Shown in pieces: positions 49,384 through 58,420 of a DNA stretch of 64,000 nt. Made by a program: the position numbers and the translations under genes. How positions within the stretch are numbered: position 1 is the first letter of the stretch; each line of letters begins with the position of its first letter. Source of the DNA: Pseudobacteriovorax sp. GTDB taxonomy: Bacteria; Bdellovibrionota_B; Oligoflexia; Oligoflexales; Oligoflexaceae. Where the stretch lies: assembly GCA_013215145.1 (NCBI GenBank), contig JABSRP010000003.1, positions 1-64,000 of the forward strand. The letters are read 5' to 3'. Under the pieces are notes generated by a model. It saw only the letters and a program-made list of their open reading frames with translations, was not told where the DNA came from and ran no database searches.

Positions 49384-50016
49384 ATGATGATTATCAGTGT
49401 TTTGTTCCTAGCAGTGTCAAGTAGTTTGGCTCCAAAGGCGGTTGATGCCCAAAGCGACCTCAGTCCTCCTGAGTTCATCGTAGAGGAGGTGCGTAGTTTT
49501 GGGTCTGCCTGCCCAGAGGGTACCCTAGATGTTTACTCAAGCTCAGGCCGGCTTATGATCAATACAAATACGCCTGAACTAGTGATCGGACCAGGTATAA
49601 GCGCTCGGTACTCGAGGTCAAACTGCCTGATCAATCTTCGTATACCGGCGAACGATACTTGGCAGTTTTCCTTAAACTCATTTGCCTTCGATCGGACTTT
49701 GGAATTGGACGAGGGGCTTAGAGCCGACGTCCGCCTTAAGACTTACGTCGCCTATCTGTATCCTGATACGACGTTTACTGACACCGTGTTTGGGCCGATT
49801 TTTACAGAAGGCACTTCTGAGAATGATTTGGGGATTGAGCAAGGGTTCTGGTCACCTTGCGGCCGGGATTTTACCTATAATATCAGCCTCGCTTATAGTT
49901 TGAAGAGGGTATCGCGCCGTGAGCACAGAGGCGCGGAGGGCTTTATGCAGTTAGGTGGTGGCGACCTTTCAAGTCATCGGTTTGGCTTATCTTGGCGTAA
50001 ATGCACGACAAGATAG
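49384..50016 (+). CDS. DUF4360-like secreted protein
   Basis: 210 residues. The signal ends near PKAVDAQS. The mature part begins PPEFIVEEVRSFGSACPEGT, resembling the Gly-Ser-x-Cys-Pro-x-Gly start of DUF4360 proteins, followed by a beta-rich region with RSNCLINLRIPA and a Cys near the C end. The ribosome site AAGGAG is 3 bases before the first and 6 bases before the second ATG, so 49387 is also possible. DUF4360 proteins are secreted, of unknown role. Confidence 0.6.
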   Translation: MMIISVLFLAVSSSLAPKAVDAQSDLSPPEFIVEEVRSFGSACPEGTLDVYSSSGRLMINTNTPELVIGPGISARYSRSNCLINLRIPANDTWQFSLNSFAFDRTLELDEGLRADVRLKTYVAYLYPDTTFTDTVFGPIFTEGTSENDLGIEQGFWSPCGRDFTYNISLAYSLKRVSRREHRGAEGFMQLGGGDLSSHRFGLSWRKCTTR

Positions 50017-50186
50017 CTAGCTGAAAAGTATATTTTGAAGAATGTAGTTAATATGGCGCTGTTTTCATGCGCCAAGACGAACGGGCCTGAGATTAGGTCA
50101 TGCTTTCATTATAATTTTCTACAGATAATTTTTTTCGGAGGTGCTATATAGACGGGAAATTGAAGCCTACCAAGGAGTTTACCAAT

Positions 50187-52598
50187 ATGTGCATTCGTAA
50201 TCGAGTTCTCTTCGTTTTGTCGTTGTTTGTAGCGACACTGTCTTTTGGGTCCATCCCTAAGCGGGTCCCCATAGCTGAGCAGAAAATGCCATTTGAAGAC
50301 AAGTTTCGTCAGTTGGAGGAGGTTCTACCTACACCCACCGACTATCGCAATGCGTCAGGGGCACCTGGAGTCAGGTATTGGCAGCAACAGGTTGACTATG
50401 ACATGGACCTGACTCTGAACGAGGAAACCAATAGGATCGAAGGTGTTGAGACCATCACCTACCATAACAAAAGCCCTGACTCGTTAAAGTATCTATGGCT
50501 GCATATTGAGTCAAACTCAAGGAACCCATTGTCACAAAAAGTCTTGGCCCAGCCAGGATTGTCCCAGGAGAAGGTCAGTTTTTGGGGACTACGGCGGATG
50601 TTAGGTGAGCAGTCTTTCGACGCTGACTACAAAATACACTATGTCCGTGACGAGAACGGCAAGGATATTCCTCACGTTATTAACGAGACCCTACTTCGTG
50701 TTGACCTCAAACGTCCGTTGCGACCGACGCGCAGCACAACCTTTACCATCAAATGGTCGTTTATTCTGCATAACCAAAAGGAGATAGGCGGGCGGTTTGG
50801 ATACGAGGAGTTTGAAAACTCGCCCCATAAGATCTACCAGCTGTCTGTGTTTTTTCCAAGGTTAGCAGCCTATTCGGATACCGAAGGCTGGCACAACAAG
50901 CAGTTTTTAGGACGCGGTGAGTTCGCTCTAGAATTTGGCGATTACGATGTCAGCATTACAGTACCTGACAATCATGTCGTGGCTGCAACGGGAGTACTTC
51001 AAAACCAAAGTGAGGTCATGACCTCTCTACAGCGTAAGCGATTCAAAGAAGCGCGGACCGCAAAAAAGCCGATGTTTATCATCACTCCAGAAGAGGCCCT
51101 CGAAAACGAAAAGACAAAAGCTAGCGGGACAAAAACGTGGCGGTTCAAAGCAAAGAATGTTCGTGATTTCGCCTTCTCTTCATCGGCTAAATTTGCTTGG
51201 GATGCTCAAGGTATCAAAAGCGGTGATCAAGATGTGATGGCCATGTCTTATTTCCCAAACGAAGGAGAGCCCTTGTGGAGTCGTTATTCAACCCACGCCA
51301 TCATCCATACCATCGAAGAGTACAACAAGTATACCTTCGATTACCCATACCCCACGTCTATTTCCGTTAATGGGCCGGTGGGTGGTATGGAATACCCCAT
51401 GATCACTTTTAATGGCCCAAGGCCGGAAAAGGATAAAAAGACTGGTAAGAAGACTTATTCTAGGCGGACTAAGTACGGTTTAATCTCTGTCATTATCCAC
51501 GAGGTTGGTCACAACTATTTCCCTATGATTGTTAATAGCGATGAGCGGCAGTGGACTTGGATGGATGAAGGTATCAACACATTTGTTCAATTTTTAGCCG
51601 AGCAAACATGGGAAGAAAACTACCCCTCGCGCCGTGGTGACCCAAGGTATATGACAAAATATATGGCAAGCGAGAATCAAGTTCCCATCATGACAAACTC
51701 AGAATCTGTCTGGCAGTTCGGTAACAATGCCTATGGTAAGCCAGCGACGGCACTTAATGTACTGAGGGAGACCATCCTAGGTCGTGAGCTTTTTGACTTC
51801 GCTTTTCGTGAATATGCGCAGCGCTGGAAGTTTAAACGGCCGATGCCTGCAGACTTTTTTCGCACCATGGAAGATGCTTCTGGCGTTGACTTAGACTGGT
51901 TCTGGCGCGGTTGGTTCTATTCGACAGATCACGTCGATATTAGTCTCGATGAGATTCAACACTTTACTGTGGACACTCAGAACAAGACGGTTGAGCGGCC
52001 AATTCAAAGACAGAAAAAAGCCAGTGAGCCTCTATCCATCACAAAACAGCGCAATCAAAATATTGCCGTAAGGACTGATGACTTCCCCGAGTTATTAGAC
52101 TTTTATAATGAATATGATGAGTTTACTGTCACCGATAAAGATCGCAAGGCTTTTGACAAGCTGGTCAAAACACTAAAGCCAGAGGAAAAAGAAGTTTTGC
52201 TTTCGAAGAAAAACTTTTATCAGTTTTCCTTTTCGAACAAAGGTGGCCTGGTCATGCCAATTATTTTGGAGTTGGGCTATAAGAGTGGTAAGAAAGAAAT
52301 TCGAAGGATGCCAGCAGAAATCTGGCGTATGAGCCCCCAAGCCGTAAAAACTATGGTGATAACCGATGAAGAGCTCGTAAGTGCTGTTGTTGATCCCTAT
52401 TGGGAAACAGCAGATGTAGACACCTATAATAACCATTTTCCTAGGAAACCATTTGAGACGCGTTTGGAAGTGTATAAGAGAAAACGCAGCCGCAATTTGA
52501 TGAAAGATATGACTCTAGTGCCTGAAGACGAGAAGAAAGCAGAAGAGCAAAAAAGCAGCGAGACAGCCAAGGCCGATGCTGTAAAGGCGAGTCACTGA
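50187..52598 (+). CDS. M1-family metallopeptidase, secreted
   Basis: About 803 residues from ATG 50187, which has AAGGAG nine bases upstream; a TTG at 50160 would add nine residues before the signal peptide and is less likely. The signal is MCIRNRVLFVLSLFVATLSFGS. An N-terminal beta domain (about 50-330) is followed by a GAMEN-like loop (GPVGGMEYPM) and the zinc site HEVGH (near 438) with the third ligand Glu exactly 18 residues on (WMDEGINTFV). This is the gluzincin arrangement of aminopeptidase N. The C-terminal part ends with an Ala/Glu/Lys-rich tail. Its stop overlaps the next ATG by one base. Confidence 0.9.
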   Translation: MCIRNRVLFVLSLFVATLSFGSIPKRVPIAEQKMPFEDKFRQLEEVLPTPTDYRNASGAPGVRYWQQQVDYDMDLTLNEETNRIEGVETITYHNKSPDSLKYLWLHIESNSRNPLSQKVLAQPGLSQEKVSFWGLRRMLGEQSFDADYKIHYVRDENGKDIPHVINETLLRVDLKRPLRPTRSTTFTIKWSFILHNQKEIGGRFGYEEFENSPHKIYQLSVFFPRLAAYSDTEGWHNKQFLGRGEFALEFGDYDVSITVPDNHVVAATGVLQNQSEVMTSLQRKRFKEARTAKKPMFIITPEEALENEKTKASGTKTWRFKAKNVRDFAFSSSAKFAWDAQGIKSGDQDVMAMSYFPNEGEPLWSRYSTHAIIHTIEEYNKYTFDYPYPTSISVNGPVGGMEYPMITFNGPRPEKDKKTGKKTYSRRTKYGLISVIIHEVGHNYFPMIVNSDERQWTWMDEGINTFVQFLAEQTWEENYPSRRGDPRYMTKYMASENQVPIMTNSESVWQFGNNAYGKPATALNVLRETILGRELFDFAFREYAQRWKFKRPMPADFFRTMEDASGVDLDWFWRGWFYSTDHVDISLDEIQHFTVDTQNKTVERPIQRQKKASEPLSITKQRNQNIAVRTDDFPELLDFYNEYDEFTVTDKDRKAFDKLVKTLKPEEKEVLLSKKNFYQFSFSNKGGLVMPIILELGYKSGKKEIRRMPAEIWRMSPQAVKTMVITDEELVSAVVDPYWETADVDTYNNHFPRKPFETRLEVYKRKRSRNLMKDMTLVPEDEKKAEEQKSSETAKADAVKASH

Positions 52599-53050
52599 TG
52601 ATTGCGATGACACCGATATTGAGATTAAGTTTTGTGTTTTGTTGCTGGCTGACGACGATGGATCTTTTCGGTCACCAGTACTCTATGAGTACGGCTACCG
52701 TAGAAGATAATCCGCGAACCAAGCGATCTGAGATCGCTGTCCAGGTCTTCAACCATGATTTCGATCCTGTTGTCAAAATCCTATGTAAGAATCAAATGAA
52801 AACCAGTGGAAGTCCTCGTTGTAACGAGGACTTTGCCCTGGAGTCTTACGTTTCAAAAAAAATCCTTTGGTTGCGTCATGGCAAACAGGTCAAGCTTAAC
52901 TGGGTTGGTGCTCAGCGGGGTGTTCAGGAGACCGTGATGTTCTTGGAAGCGCCTTTTTTGTTCGACAAAAGCCGCGACACGTTAAAGCACGAGCTCCTCA
53001 AAGACGTTTACCCAAAACAAAAAAATCGTGTGAGCTTTCGCAAACCTTAG
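52598..53050 (+). CDS. Secreted hypothetical protein coupled to the M1 peptidase
   Basis: 150 residues; the ATG overlaps the M1 stop (TGATG), so translation is coupled. It has an N-terminal hydrophobic segment (PILRLSFVFCCWLTTMDLF), probably a signal, and a beta-rich body with two Cys (ILCKNQMKTSGSPRCNEDF). A role as accessory or inhibitor of the peptidase is possible but only suggested by linkage. No family is recognised. Confidence 0.6.
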   Translation: MIAMTPILRLSFVFCCWLTTMDLFGHQYSMSTATVEDNPRTKRSEIAVQVFNHDFDPVVKILCKNQMKTSGSPRCNEDFALESYVSKKILWLRHGKQVKLNWVGAQRGVQETVMFLEAPFLFDKSRDTLKHELLKDVYPKQKNRVSFRKP

Positions 53051-53088
53051 TACCTCGGTTGCTTAGGGGATCTTAAAAAGACACTAAG

Positions 53089-53109
53089 TCGAGCCCAGGA
53101 AGGGCTCGA
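53089..53109. terminator. Hairpin between the M1 unit and the lipase gene
   Basis: A perfect 8-bp stem TCGAGCCC/GGGCTCGA with a 5-base loop, but no T tract follows on the plus strand. It may terminate weakly or mark an mRNA boundary. Confidence 0.35.
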
Positions 53110-53196
53110 TCCAAAACCCGTAGATACGATCCCGCCAATTTGATAAAACTTTAAGTGAAGCGCCATTTCCCGTAACCTGACGACCATAGGGTGATC

Positions 53197-54295
53197 ATGC
53201 GTGTACTGCTGATTCTGTTGATGGTTACAGCTTTGAGCTCCTGTAAACATACTGACTCTGAGCTCAGCTCGTCTGGGGCCAGTGCTGCAGTATCCTTTAC
53301 TAGCGATCGGGTTTTACTGCCCCCCCGAATGCTCCACAGCCTTTCCGCCTGTAGTCTTTGATAGACGTAAAGGCTTTGACTTAGAAAACGTCTATCTTAT
53401 GATTCACAGCGCTTACCTAAGTCAGCTAAGACCAAAGAAAAAAATCAAGCAGCAGCTCGAAACCTGGGGGTTCAGAAAGCATAAAATATGGTCCCAGTGG
53501 TGGTATGGAGTCCGCGTTTATGTCGCTGAGCATGAAGACTTTGTTTTGGTGGGATTTCGCGGCACCAAGACTCTCACCCAAAACATAAGTAATGCGATGT
53601 TTGCTCAGGTCGAAGCCGAAGGGTTTGCAGGACAGGCTCACCGAGGTGTTTTTGATGCCTATCTGAGGACAAGAAAAAAAATTAGGCAGCTGATTTTGGA
53701 TCACGGAGGTGGCAACAAACCGTTGATTTTTACCGGTCATTCGAGAGGGGCGATGATGGCCACTCTTTTCTCTTTGGATGCCTTATCTCTCGGGCAGAAA
53801 GTTGAGTCAGTTTATGCTTTCTCTCAGCCCAGGCTAGGGGATCAACAGTTTCATGACTATATTCAAAGCAAAATAGGCGATCGCTATTATAGGATCGAGA
53901 ATAAAGATGATATTGGGCCTCAGATTCCCCCTACAGCTGATGAATCCGAGGCTATTGGGCAGCTTGTATTAGGCGATGAGAACCAATCTGTGGAGAATGC
54001 TGCAAAGAAACTTATCGTAAAGTTGGGGTATACCTACGGAGTGGGTGCTGGTTTTTTTCTCGATGGGGACCGGTTAGTGCCAAGTAGCGATACCGAAAGC
54101 CAAAGAAAAATTCAGCTTGATTTCTGGAAGACCTTTGGATCCGAAATCTCTCTCAAATCCATATCAAGCATCGTCTCAACCCTGTCTACCCATATTGTTG
54201 AGCACAAACCCAGCGAATATATCTGCAAGATTGAAGCTGTGATGAAGGCAGGCGCCTCAGAATACCTACGAAAAAATCTCGATCAAAGTAATTGA
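53197..54295 (+). CDS. Class 3 lipase lipoprotein, split by a frameshift at a C7 tract
   Basis: ATG 53197 opens a 54-residue frame with a perfect lipoprotein signal (MRVLLILLMVTALSSC, then KHTDSELSSS) that stops at 53361. The lipase body is in the +1 frame (open from 53282 to 54295). The two join smoothly if one C is skipped in the seven C's at 53320-53326 (..RVLLPP then ECSTAFPPVVF). The body shows the lipase 3 fold: LVGFRGTKTL, then the nucleophile elbow FTGHSRGAMMATL (Gly-His-Ser-Arg-Gly), and YAFSQPRLGD and RIENKDDIGPQIP. It would act on lipids at the cell surface when in frame. Confidence 0.75.
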
Positions 54296-54303
54296 TCGAG
54301 ATT
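54271..54303 (-). terminator. Strong hairpin over the lipase stop codon, terminator of the minus-strand gene
   Basis: A perfect 12-bp stem AATCTCGATCAA/TTGATCGAGATT with a 5-base loop covers the lipase TGA. The A run at 54271-54276 gives a T tract on the minus strand, where it would end the transcript of the 54471 gene. Confidence 0.6.
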
Positions 54304-54470
54304 ACATGAACCAGATTGAGGTATCTATGTTAAGGATTCAGGAATGAAAGCATGTATCAATTTAAGCTAACTCAAGATCGGCTTTCACTCTGTTGTCCCG
54401 ATAGAATGGTTTTTAAAGGTAGATACTAAATTCGATAGTTGCATGGCGTCTACCCATTTGTGAAGGACCT

Positions 54471-55226
54471 CTAGGCGGCCGGAATAACATTTACGGACAC
54501 GACTCCTTTTCCTTTTTGATCTTCCAGGACTTGACTAATACTATAGCCTTCTTTGATGTTGATCGTGACTTTGCCACTGTTTCCTCTTGTGATGATCTGA
54601 AGTTTCTCGATATTCATTGAGAGATTAATGTTGGCGACTGACTCTTGACCTCTTAAGTCCAAACAGATCCCGTTAAGAGTTGCACCCGCAACTTCAGATG
54701 ATACGTTAAGATTCAGAAAAGAACGGTTTCCGGTTATTTTAGCCGCGAAAAACTGATCTGTCCTAACAGTTGTATTTCCTTCATTGCCATTAATCTTTAT
54801 GGCTTGAAAGTTGCTAGCATCATTGCAAGCTGAAAATTCTTCGTTCAGATCATCATCATCGTTGTCGTCATAGGAATCATCGTTGTCGTCATCGTCATAG
54901 CCATCGTCGCCATCATCATCACTATCGTAGTCCTTGTCGTCATCATCATCGTCTCCGTCATCATCATCGTCATAATCATCTTTTGGTTGTTTTGCGTCTA
55001 CGGGTTGATCTCCAGCAGGAGTTTCACCAGGAGCCTCGCTTTCATTTTCTACTGCGTCCTCGACGTTAGCTAAGATATTCTCCGATTCGACCCCTTCGGC
55101 ATCAGATGATGTTGTCGCTTCGATGTTAGCTATGGCATCTGCTGTTTCTGATTTTCCTAGAAACCCATTGTCATCGGAGCAAGCAATAAATAACAATGAA
55201 GATAAAATAAGTAAGTAGTTACGCAT
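54471..55226 (-). CDS. Asp-rich lipoprotein
   Basis: 251 residues. Signal MRNYLLILSSLLFIAC (lipobox FIAC). An acidic linker (about 25-80, with GETPAGDQPVDAK) leads to a tract of about 45 residues that is mostly Asp with Tyr, Gly and Ser (DDDDDGDDDDDDKDYDSDDD-type, about 84-128). The C-terminal domain (about 130-251) is beta-rich with two Cys (FSACNDASN, GICLDL), and its NGNEGNTTV..NRSFLNLNVSS repeats look like a beta-helix or jelly roll. The tract probably binds calcium or other cations. No catalytic motif was seen. Divergent from the TIGR02147 gene. Confidence 0.65.
   Translation of the reverse strand: MRNYLLILSSLLFIACSDDNGFLGKSETADAIANIEATTSSDAEGVESENILANVEDAVENESEAPGETPAGDQPVDAKQPKDDYDDDDDGDDDDDDKDYDSDDDGDDGYDDDDNDDSYDDNDDDDLNEEFSACNDASNFQAIKINGNEGNTTVRTDQFFAAKITGNRSFLNLNVSSEVAGATLNGICLDLRGQESVANINLSMNIEKLQIITRGNSGKVTINIKEGYSISQVLEDQKGKGVVSVNVIPAA
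54845..54985 (-). repeat. Asp-codon low-complexity tract
   Basis: Runs of GAT/GAC codons (seen as ATC/GTC on the plus strand) encode the Asp-rich segment of the 54471 lipoprotein. It is a coding tandem repeat, not CRISPR. Confidence 0.7.
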
Positions 55227-55532
55227 ATCTATAACCTCTAAGATGTTTAAAACCCTTTGTGTGTGTTAAATATCTTTTTGGCCAAATTATTTTGTACATG
55301 AGAAAAATTTATTTATGTAATAAAAACAATATTATAAATACAGGAATTTTATTTCTACCTATTAAAAAATGTACAAATTGGTCATTTTCGAGATCGATAC
55401 AATAATAGATAAGAAATTCGAAACTTTAGGTCATAACTCGTTAATATATGTGTGTTATTTGTGGATTTTATTATACACGGGATTCAAGTTTTGTGGCCAT
55501 TATTCCGATTGGTGATGGTACAAGGGGAAACG
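55227..55532. promoter_or_regulatory. Divergent AT-rich promoter region with TTTGTACAT inverted repeats
   Basis: TTTGTACAT at 55291-55299 and its reverse complement ATGTACAAA at 55369-55377, 69 bases apart, lie between the 54471 lipoprotein (-) and the TIGR02147 regulator (+). Such spaced half-sites could be a regulator's operator pair. No gene is seen in the 306 bases. Confidence 0.4.
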
Positions 55533-56423
55533 ATGAAAGATACACGTAAAAAACTAAGGACTTTAGTCGCTGATCAGTTTAAGCCGTCGGACTTTGTTGA
55601 CTACAAGTCTTTTCTGGCAGCACTCTATAAGGCCATGAATGAGGATAGCAAATACTCGTACGTTCAGTTTGCCGAAGACTGTGGCTTTAAACCAACGAAT
55701 ATCATGTATCAGTACATGCAGGGTGTCAGACGACTAACCTTAAAGGCCGGAAAAGAAATCGAGAAGGCATTGGGGCTAAAAAAAGCCGAGAGGCGCTATT
55801 TTGAGCAAATGGTCGTCCTTGCGGGCGCTACAAGTGGGGAAGCTAGAGACTCCGCCCTCACCAAGATGCGTTTTATCAAGGATGGGAAGTTAGATTCCAG
55901 TAGAGAAAAGGATCAGTTACAGTTTTTAGGCGAGTGGTATCATCCTGTGATCCTTGAAATGATAAGTCTGCCAGATTTTGATCACAGTCCAGAATGGATC
56001 GTCGATAACATCGTCCCGAAAATTAAGGTGGACGAGGCCAAACGTAGCCTCGAGCTATTGCTTGATCTTGATCTTATCCGCCTCGAGGGAAATACCTATC
56101 AGACGACTGGCAAATCTATGAATACTGGCCATCGGGTACGCAGCCTGGCCTTTAGTAGTTACCATCAGAATATGCTAAAAATATCCCAAGAGTCCCTGGC
56201 CAATGTAGAGGCGACTCAAAGGAATATTAGTGCTGTAACCGTCAGTGTCGATGAGGACGGATACAAGGAAATTAAGCAACTGATCCATGATTTTAATGAA
56301 AAGGTCATGCAGCTGGCAGAGAAGCAAAAAGAAAACGATCGCATCTATCAGATGAATATCCAACTGTTTCCCTTTCGCTGCCCAAAGCCCAAACGAAAAA
56401 AGAAAAAAGAGTCGAGGACATAA
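55533..56423 (+). CDS. TIGR02147-family regulator
   Basis: About 296 residues from ATG 55533, which has AAGGGGAAACG before it; the upstream in-frame extension looks non-coding. The start (FVDYKSFLAALYKAMNEDSKYSYVQFAEDCGFKPTN) and the middle (GLKKAERRYFEQMVVLAGA) match the TIGR02147/DUF4423 proteins known mostly from Fibrobacter and Bdellovibrio relatives. The N-terminal part is like a helix-turn-helix; the tail is very basic (RCPKPKRKKKKESR). They are thought to be transcription regulators of neighbouring surface genes. It lies 7 bases before the DUF4382-like lipoprotein gene, so the pair is an operon. Confidence 0.85.
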   Translation: MKDTRKKLRTLVADQFKPSDFVDYKSFLAALYKAMNEDSKYSYVQFAEDCGFKPTNIMYQYMQGVRRLTLKAGKEIEKALGLKKAERRYFEQMVVLAGATSGEARDSALTKMRFIKDGKLDSSREKDQLQFLGEWYHPVILEMISLPDFDHSPEWIVDNIVPKIKVDEAKRSLELLLDLDLIRLEGNTYQTTGKSMNTGHRVRSLAFSSYHQNMLKISQESLANVEATQRNISAVTVSVDEDGYKEIKQLIHDFNEKVMQLAEKQKENDRIYQMNIQLFPFRCPKPKRKKKKESRT

Positions 56424-56430
56424 AGGGATT

Positions 56431-57387
56431 TTGATGTTTAGCAAAACTAAATTTCACATGATATGGTTAAGTTTGGTGGGGCTGTTATTGTCCTGTGGAA
56501 CTTACATTGGTAATCCGGGAGAGAGCGATCCTGAGGTGTTGCCTGCAGAGGTAGAGCAGGCGAATAATACAGACGAGGCTCTAAAAGATAAAAAGCTGAT
56601 TATTGCTGTTGCTGACAGTGCCATCGACGAGTTATCTGAAGTGAATATCCTCGTGACGTCCATTGCGGTGCGAGCCGACGGCGCCACTGAAGATGACGAG
56701 GGTTGGATCGAAATGTCATTGACTCAAACCTCTGCTATTAACCTGCTTGATTACCAAGGTGGAGATAGTCTCAACCTAGGGTTTATCGACGACTTGGCGT
56801 CGGGCACTTATTCGGAAATACGAGTGGTATTGGATAAAAGCAATCCTATCTCAGCTGTCGATACCACTGGAGCCTCTGTAGCGATAAGGGCGCCGAGCGC
56901 CTCAAGCTCGGGAATCAAAATAAAAGGAGCTTTTACTATCGATGGCGATCAGCGCAAGCTAGTCCTGGACTTTGATCTGCGGCAGTCGATCCGTAAAACA
57001 GGACAAAGCTATATGTTTAGTCCCGTTATTAGGCTTGTGGATCGCGCAGAAGACGCCTCGATTAGCGGGAGTGCTGGGGATTCAGATTACGTTTGCTTGT
57101 ACCCGGAAGGCTACGCTGATGAAATCGATGAAAACTGCACGGGGTCCGAAGGTTCTAGTCGGGTCACAGACGGTACTTATAAAATCGGTCACATCCCACC
57201 TGGGAATTATTTCCTTGTTGCCTTTGATGACGATGAGGACATTCTACGAGGAGAGGTTTTTGCCTTAGCCGCTGATGATAACCTGGTTATCGACATATCT
57301 GAAAACGGTGACGCCGATGATGGCGACGACGGAGATGATGATGACGACGCTGAGGACGATGAAGAAGACGATGAAGAAGACGATTAG
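56431..57387 (+). CDS. DUF4382-like lipoprotein with an acidic tail
   Basis: 318 residues. Signal MMFSKTKFHMIWLSLVGLLLSC, followed by GTYIGNPGE, a motif common in Bdellovibrionota lipoproteins. The mature part has a DUF4382-like domain (KLIIAVADSAIDELSEVNILVTSIAV..GWIEMSL..INLLDYQ, about 55-160, then a KGAFTI..KLVLDFDL strand). A Cys pair (YVCLYPEGYADEIDENCTG) and a carboxypeptidase-regulatory-like GTYKIGHIPPGNYFLVAF strand precede an Asp/Glu-rich tail of about 25 residues. Coupled to the TIGR02147 gene. It ends four bases inside the convergent 57384 gene. Confidence 0.7.
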   Translation: MMFSKTKFHMIWLSLVGLLLSCGTYIGNPGESDPEVLPAEVEQANNTDEALKDKKLIIAVADSAIDELSEVNILVTSIAVRADGATEDDEGWIEMSLTQTSAINLLDYQGGDSLNLGFIDDLASGTYSEIRVVLDKSNPISAVDTTGASVAIRAPSASSSGIKIKGAFTIDGDQRKLVLDFDLRQSIRKTGQSYMFSPVIRLVDRAEDASISGSAGDSDYVCLYPEGYADEIDENCTGSEGSSRVTDGTYKIGHIPPGNYFLVAFDDDEDILRGEVFALAADDNLVIDISENGDADDGDDGDDDDDAEDDEEDDEEDD

Positions 57388-57817
57388 GGAGATTTTTGTG
57401 CTGGAATCTCAAAGATCTCAAAAATTTGATTCATGATCCACAGAGGACCTACTAAAAGAAAGAGGATATCTTTCAAAAACGAGGGCTTCTTGCCTTCGAC
57501 TTTGTGGCCCCAAAACTGTGCGGCCCAGGCAGCTAGAAATACGCCAATAGACAAGGGGACCGATACCGGGTTCGTGATAAACATAGCGCCGCCAGCCACC
57601 AAGCAAGGTACTAAAACGATGGCAAGAGGCACTGATAGCGTCAAATAAAAAATGGTCGCGCCGATGACAACGGCTATCATAGCAAGAGGTTGAATGGCCC
57701 AAATCAGAGCAAGGGTAGAGTAGGCGATAAGGGGCACGCAAATATAGTGACTAGTTTGTTTTTTGGGTTCTGATGGCTTTCTGAGTATTCATCAAGGTAG
57801 GCCTTCAACTTCGTCAT
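57384..57817 (-). pseudogene. Mpo1/DUF962-like membrane protein, frameshifted
   Basis: ATG 57817, with AGGAG eight bases before it, begins MTKLKAYLDEYSESHQNP then NKLV, the His-containing opening of the Mpo1-like (DUF962) family. About 28 codons later the frame leaves the family sequence. The remainder (PLIAYSTLALIWAI.. to the end, with AQFWGHKVEGKKPSF and LFLLVGPLW) continues in another frame that is open from 57737 to 57384. Adding one base to the four-C run (57731-57734 on the plus strand) restores FACPLIAY. Mpo1 relatives are iron-dependent fatty-acid dioxygenases with several membrane helices. It could be a true mutation or a sequence error. Confidence 0.6.
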
Positions 57818-57854
57818 TTATCTGTCTCCTATCCAACTTAACCTTTGGGTTATA

Positions 57855-58238
57855 TTATTTTTTATCGCCATTAATTGCCAGATGAATTTTCGCTACGGCA
57901 GCTTCCGAAGCTATGGGTTTTTCTATGTATCCGTTTATCAGGGCACTACAGTCCTGCATGTCGTCTGTGCATACTCTTGCCGTTACGAAAAAAAATGGGG
58001 TGTGTTTTGATGCCTCTCTTTTCCGGACGGCTTGGAGGAAGGCCTCGCCACTCATACCTGGCATAGTCATGTCGCTGAGGATGCAATCGATGCTGGTTTC
58101 GGCTAGGACGTCCAAGCCCTCGAGGCCAGTGCGCGCTGAAACCACTTCGAGGCCATAGTCTTCCAACTCTTCCTTCATCAACTCCAGTAGGTCCTCTTCA
58201 TCGTCCAGGATCAATACGCGCGGCTTGTGGTTCATCAT
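57855..58238 (-). CDS. Single-domain response regulator (receiver only)
   Basis: 127 residues, a complete CheY-like receiver: acidic pocket Asp12/Asp13 in LILDDEED, phosphoacceptor Asp56 in CILSDMTMPGMSG, Thr86 in FFVTARV, and Lys107 in YIEKPIA. It has no output domain, so it acts as a phosphorelay intermediate or by protein contact. GAAGGAA lies upstream of the paired ATGs. It is the only free receiver in the window and a plausible, unproven target for the DISM-Hpt kinases. Confidence 0.9.
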   Translation of the reverse strand: MMNHKPRVLILDDEEDLLELMKEELEDYGLEVVSARTGLEGLDVLAETSIDCILSDMTMPGMSGEAFLQAVRKREASKHTPFFFVTARVCTDDMQDCSALINGYIEKPIASEAAVAKIHLAINGDKK

Positions 58239-58374
58239 GTGCCGATTCCTTCAGTTAAGTTTTTTCACTCTTCGACGTCATCGGCTTCTTTAGGACTTCC
58301 TTTAGCCCCCGATTTGATTCGCATTTATGCGGTTTAGAGGGCGGCAAACTTTGCTTAATCAGTAAATTGTAAAA

Positions 58375-58403
58375 TTGACGTTAGATAAGGTCTATGGTCT
58401 ACT
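58375..58403 (+). promoter_or_regulatory. Candidate promoter of the RiPP cassette
   Basis: TTGACG (58375-58380), 17 bases, then TCTACT (58398-58403), a poor -10. It lies about 18 bases before the GTG of the precursor gene. Confidence 0.25.
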
Positions 58404-58420
58404 AATCGAAAGGAGATACC

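Noticed and set aside
54845..54985. Possible CRISPR-like or satellite repeat
   Set aside because: The repeats are in-frame Asp codons inside a lipoprotein gene, without spacers.
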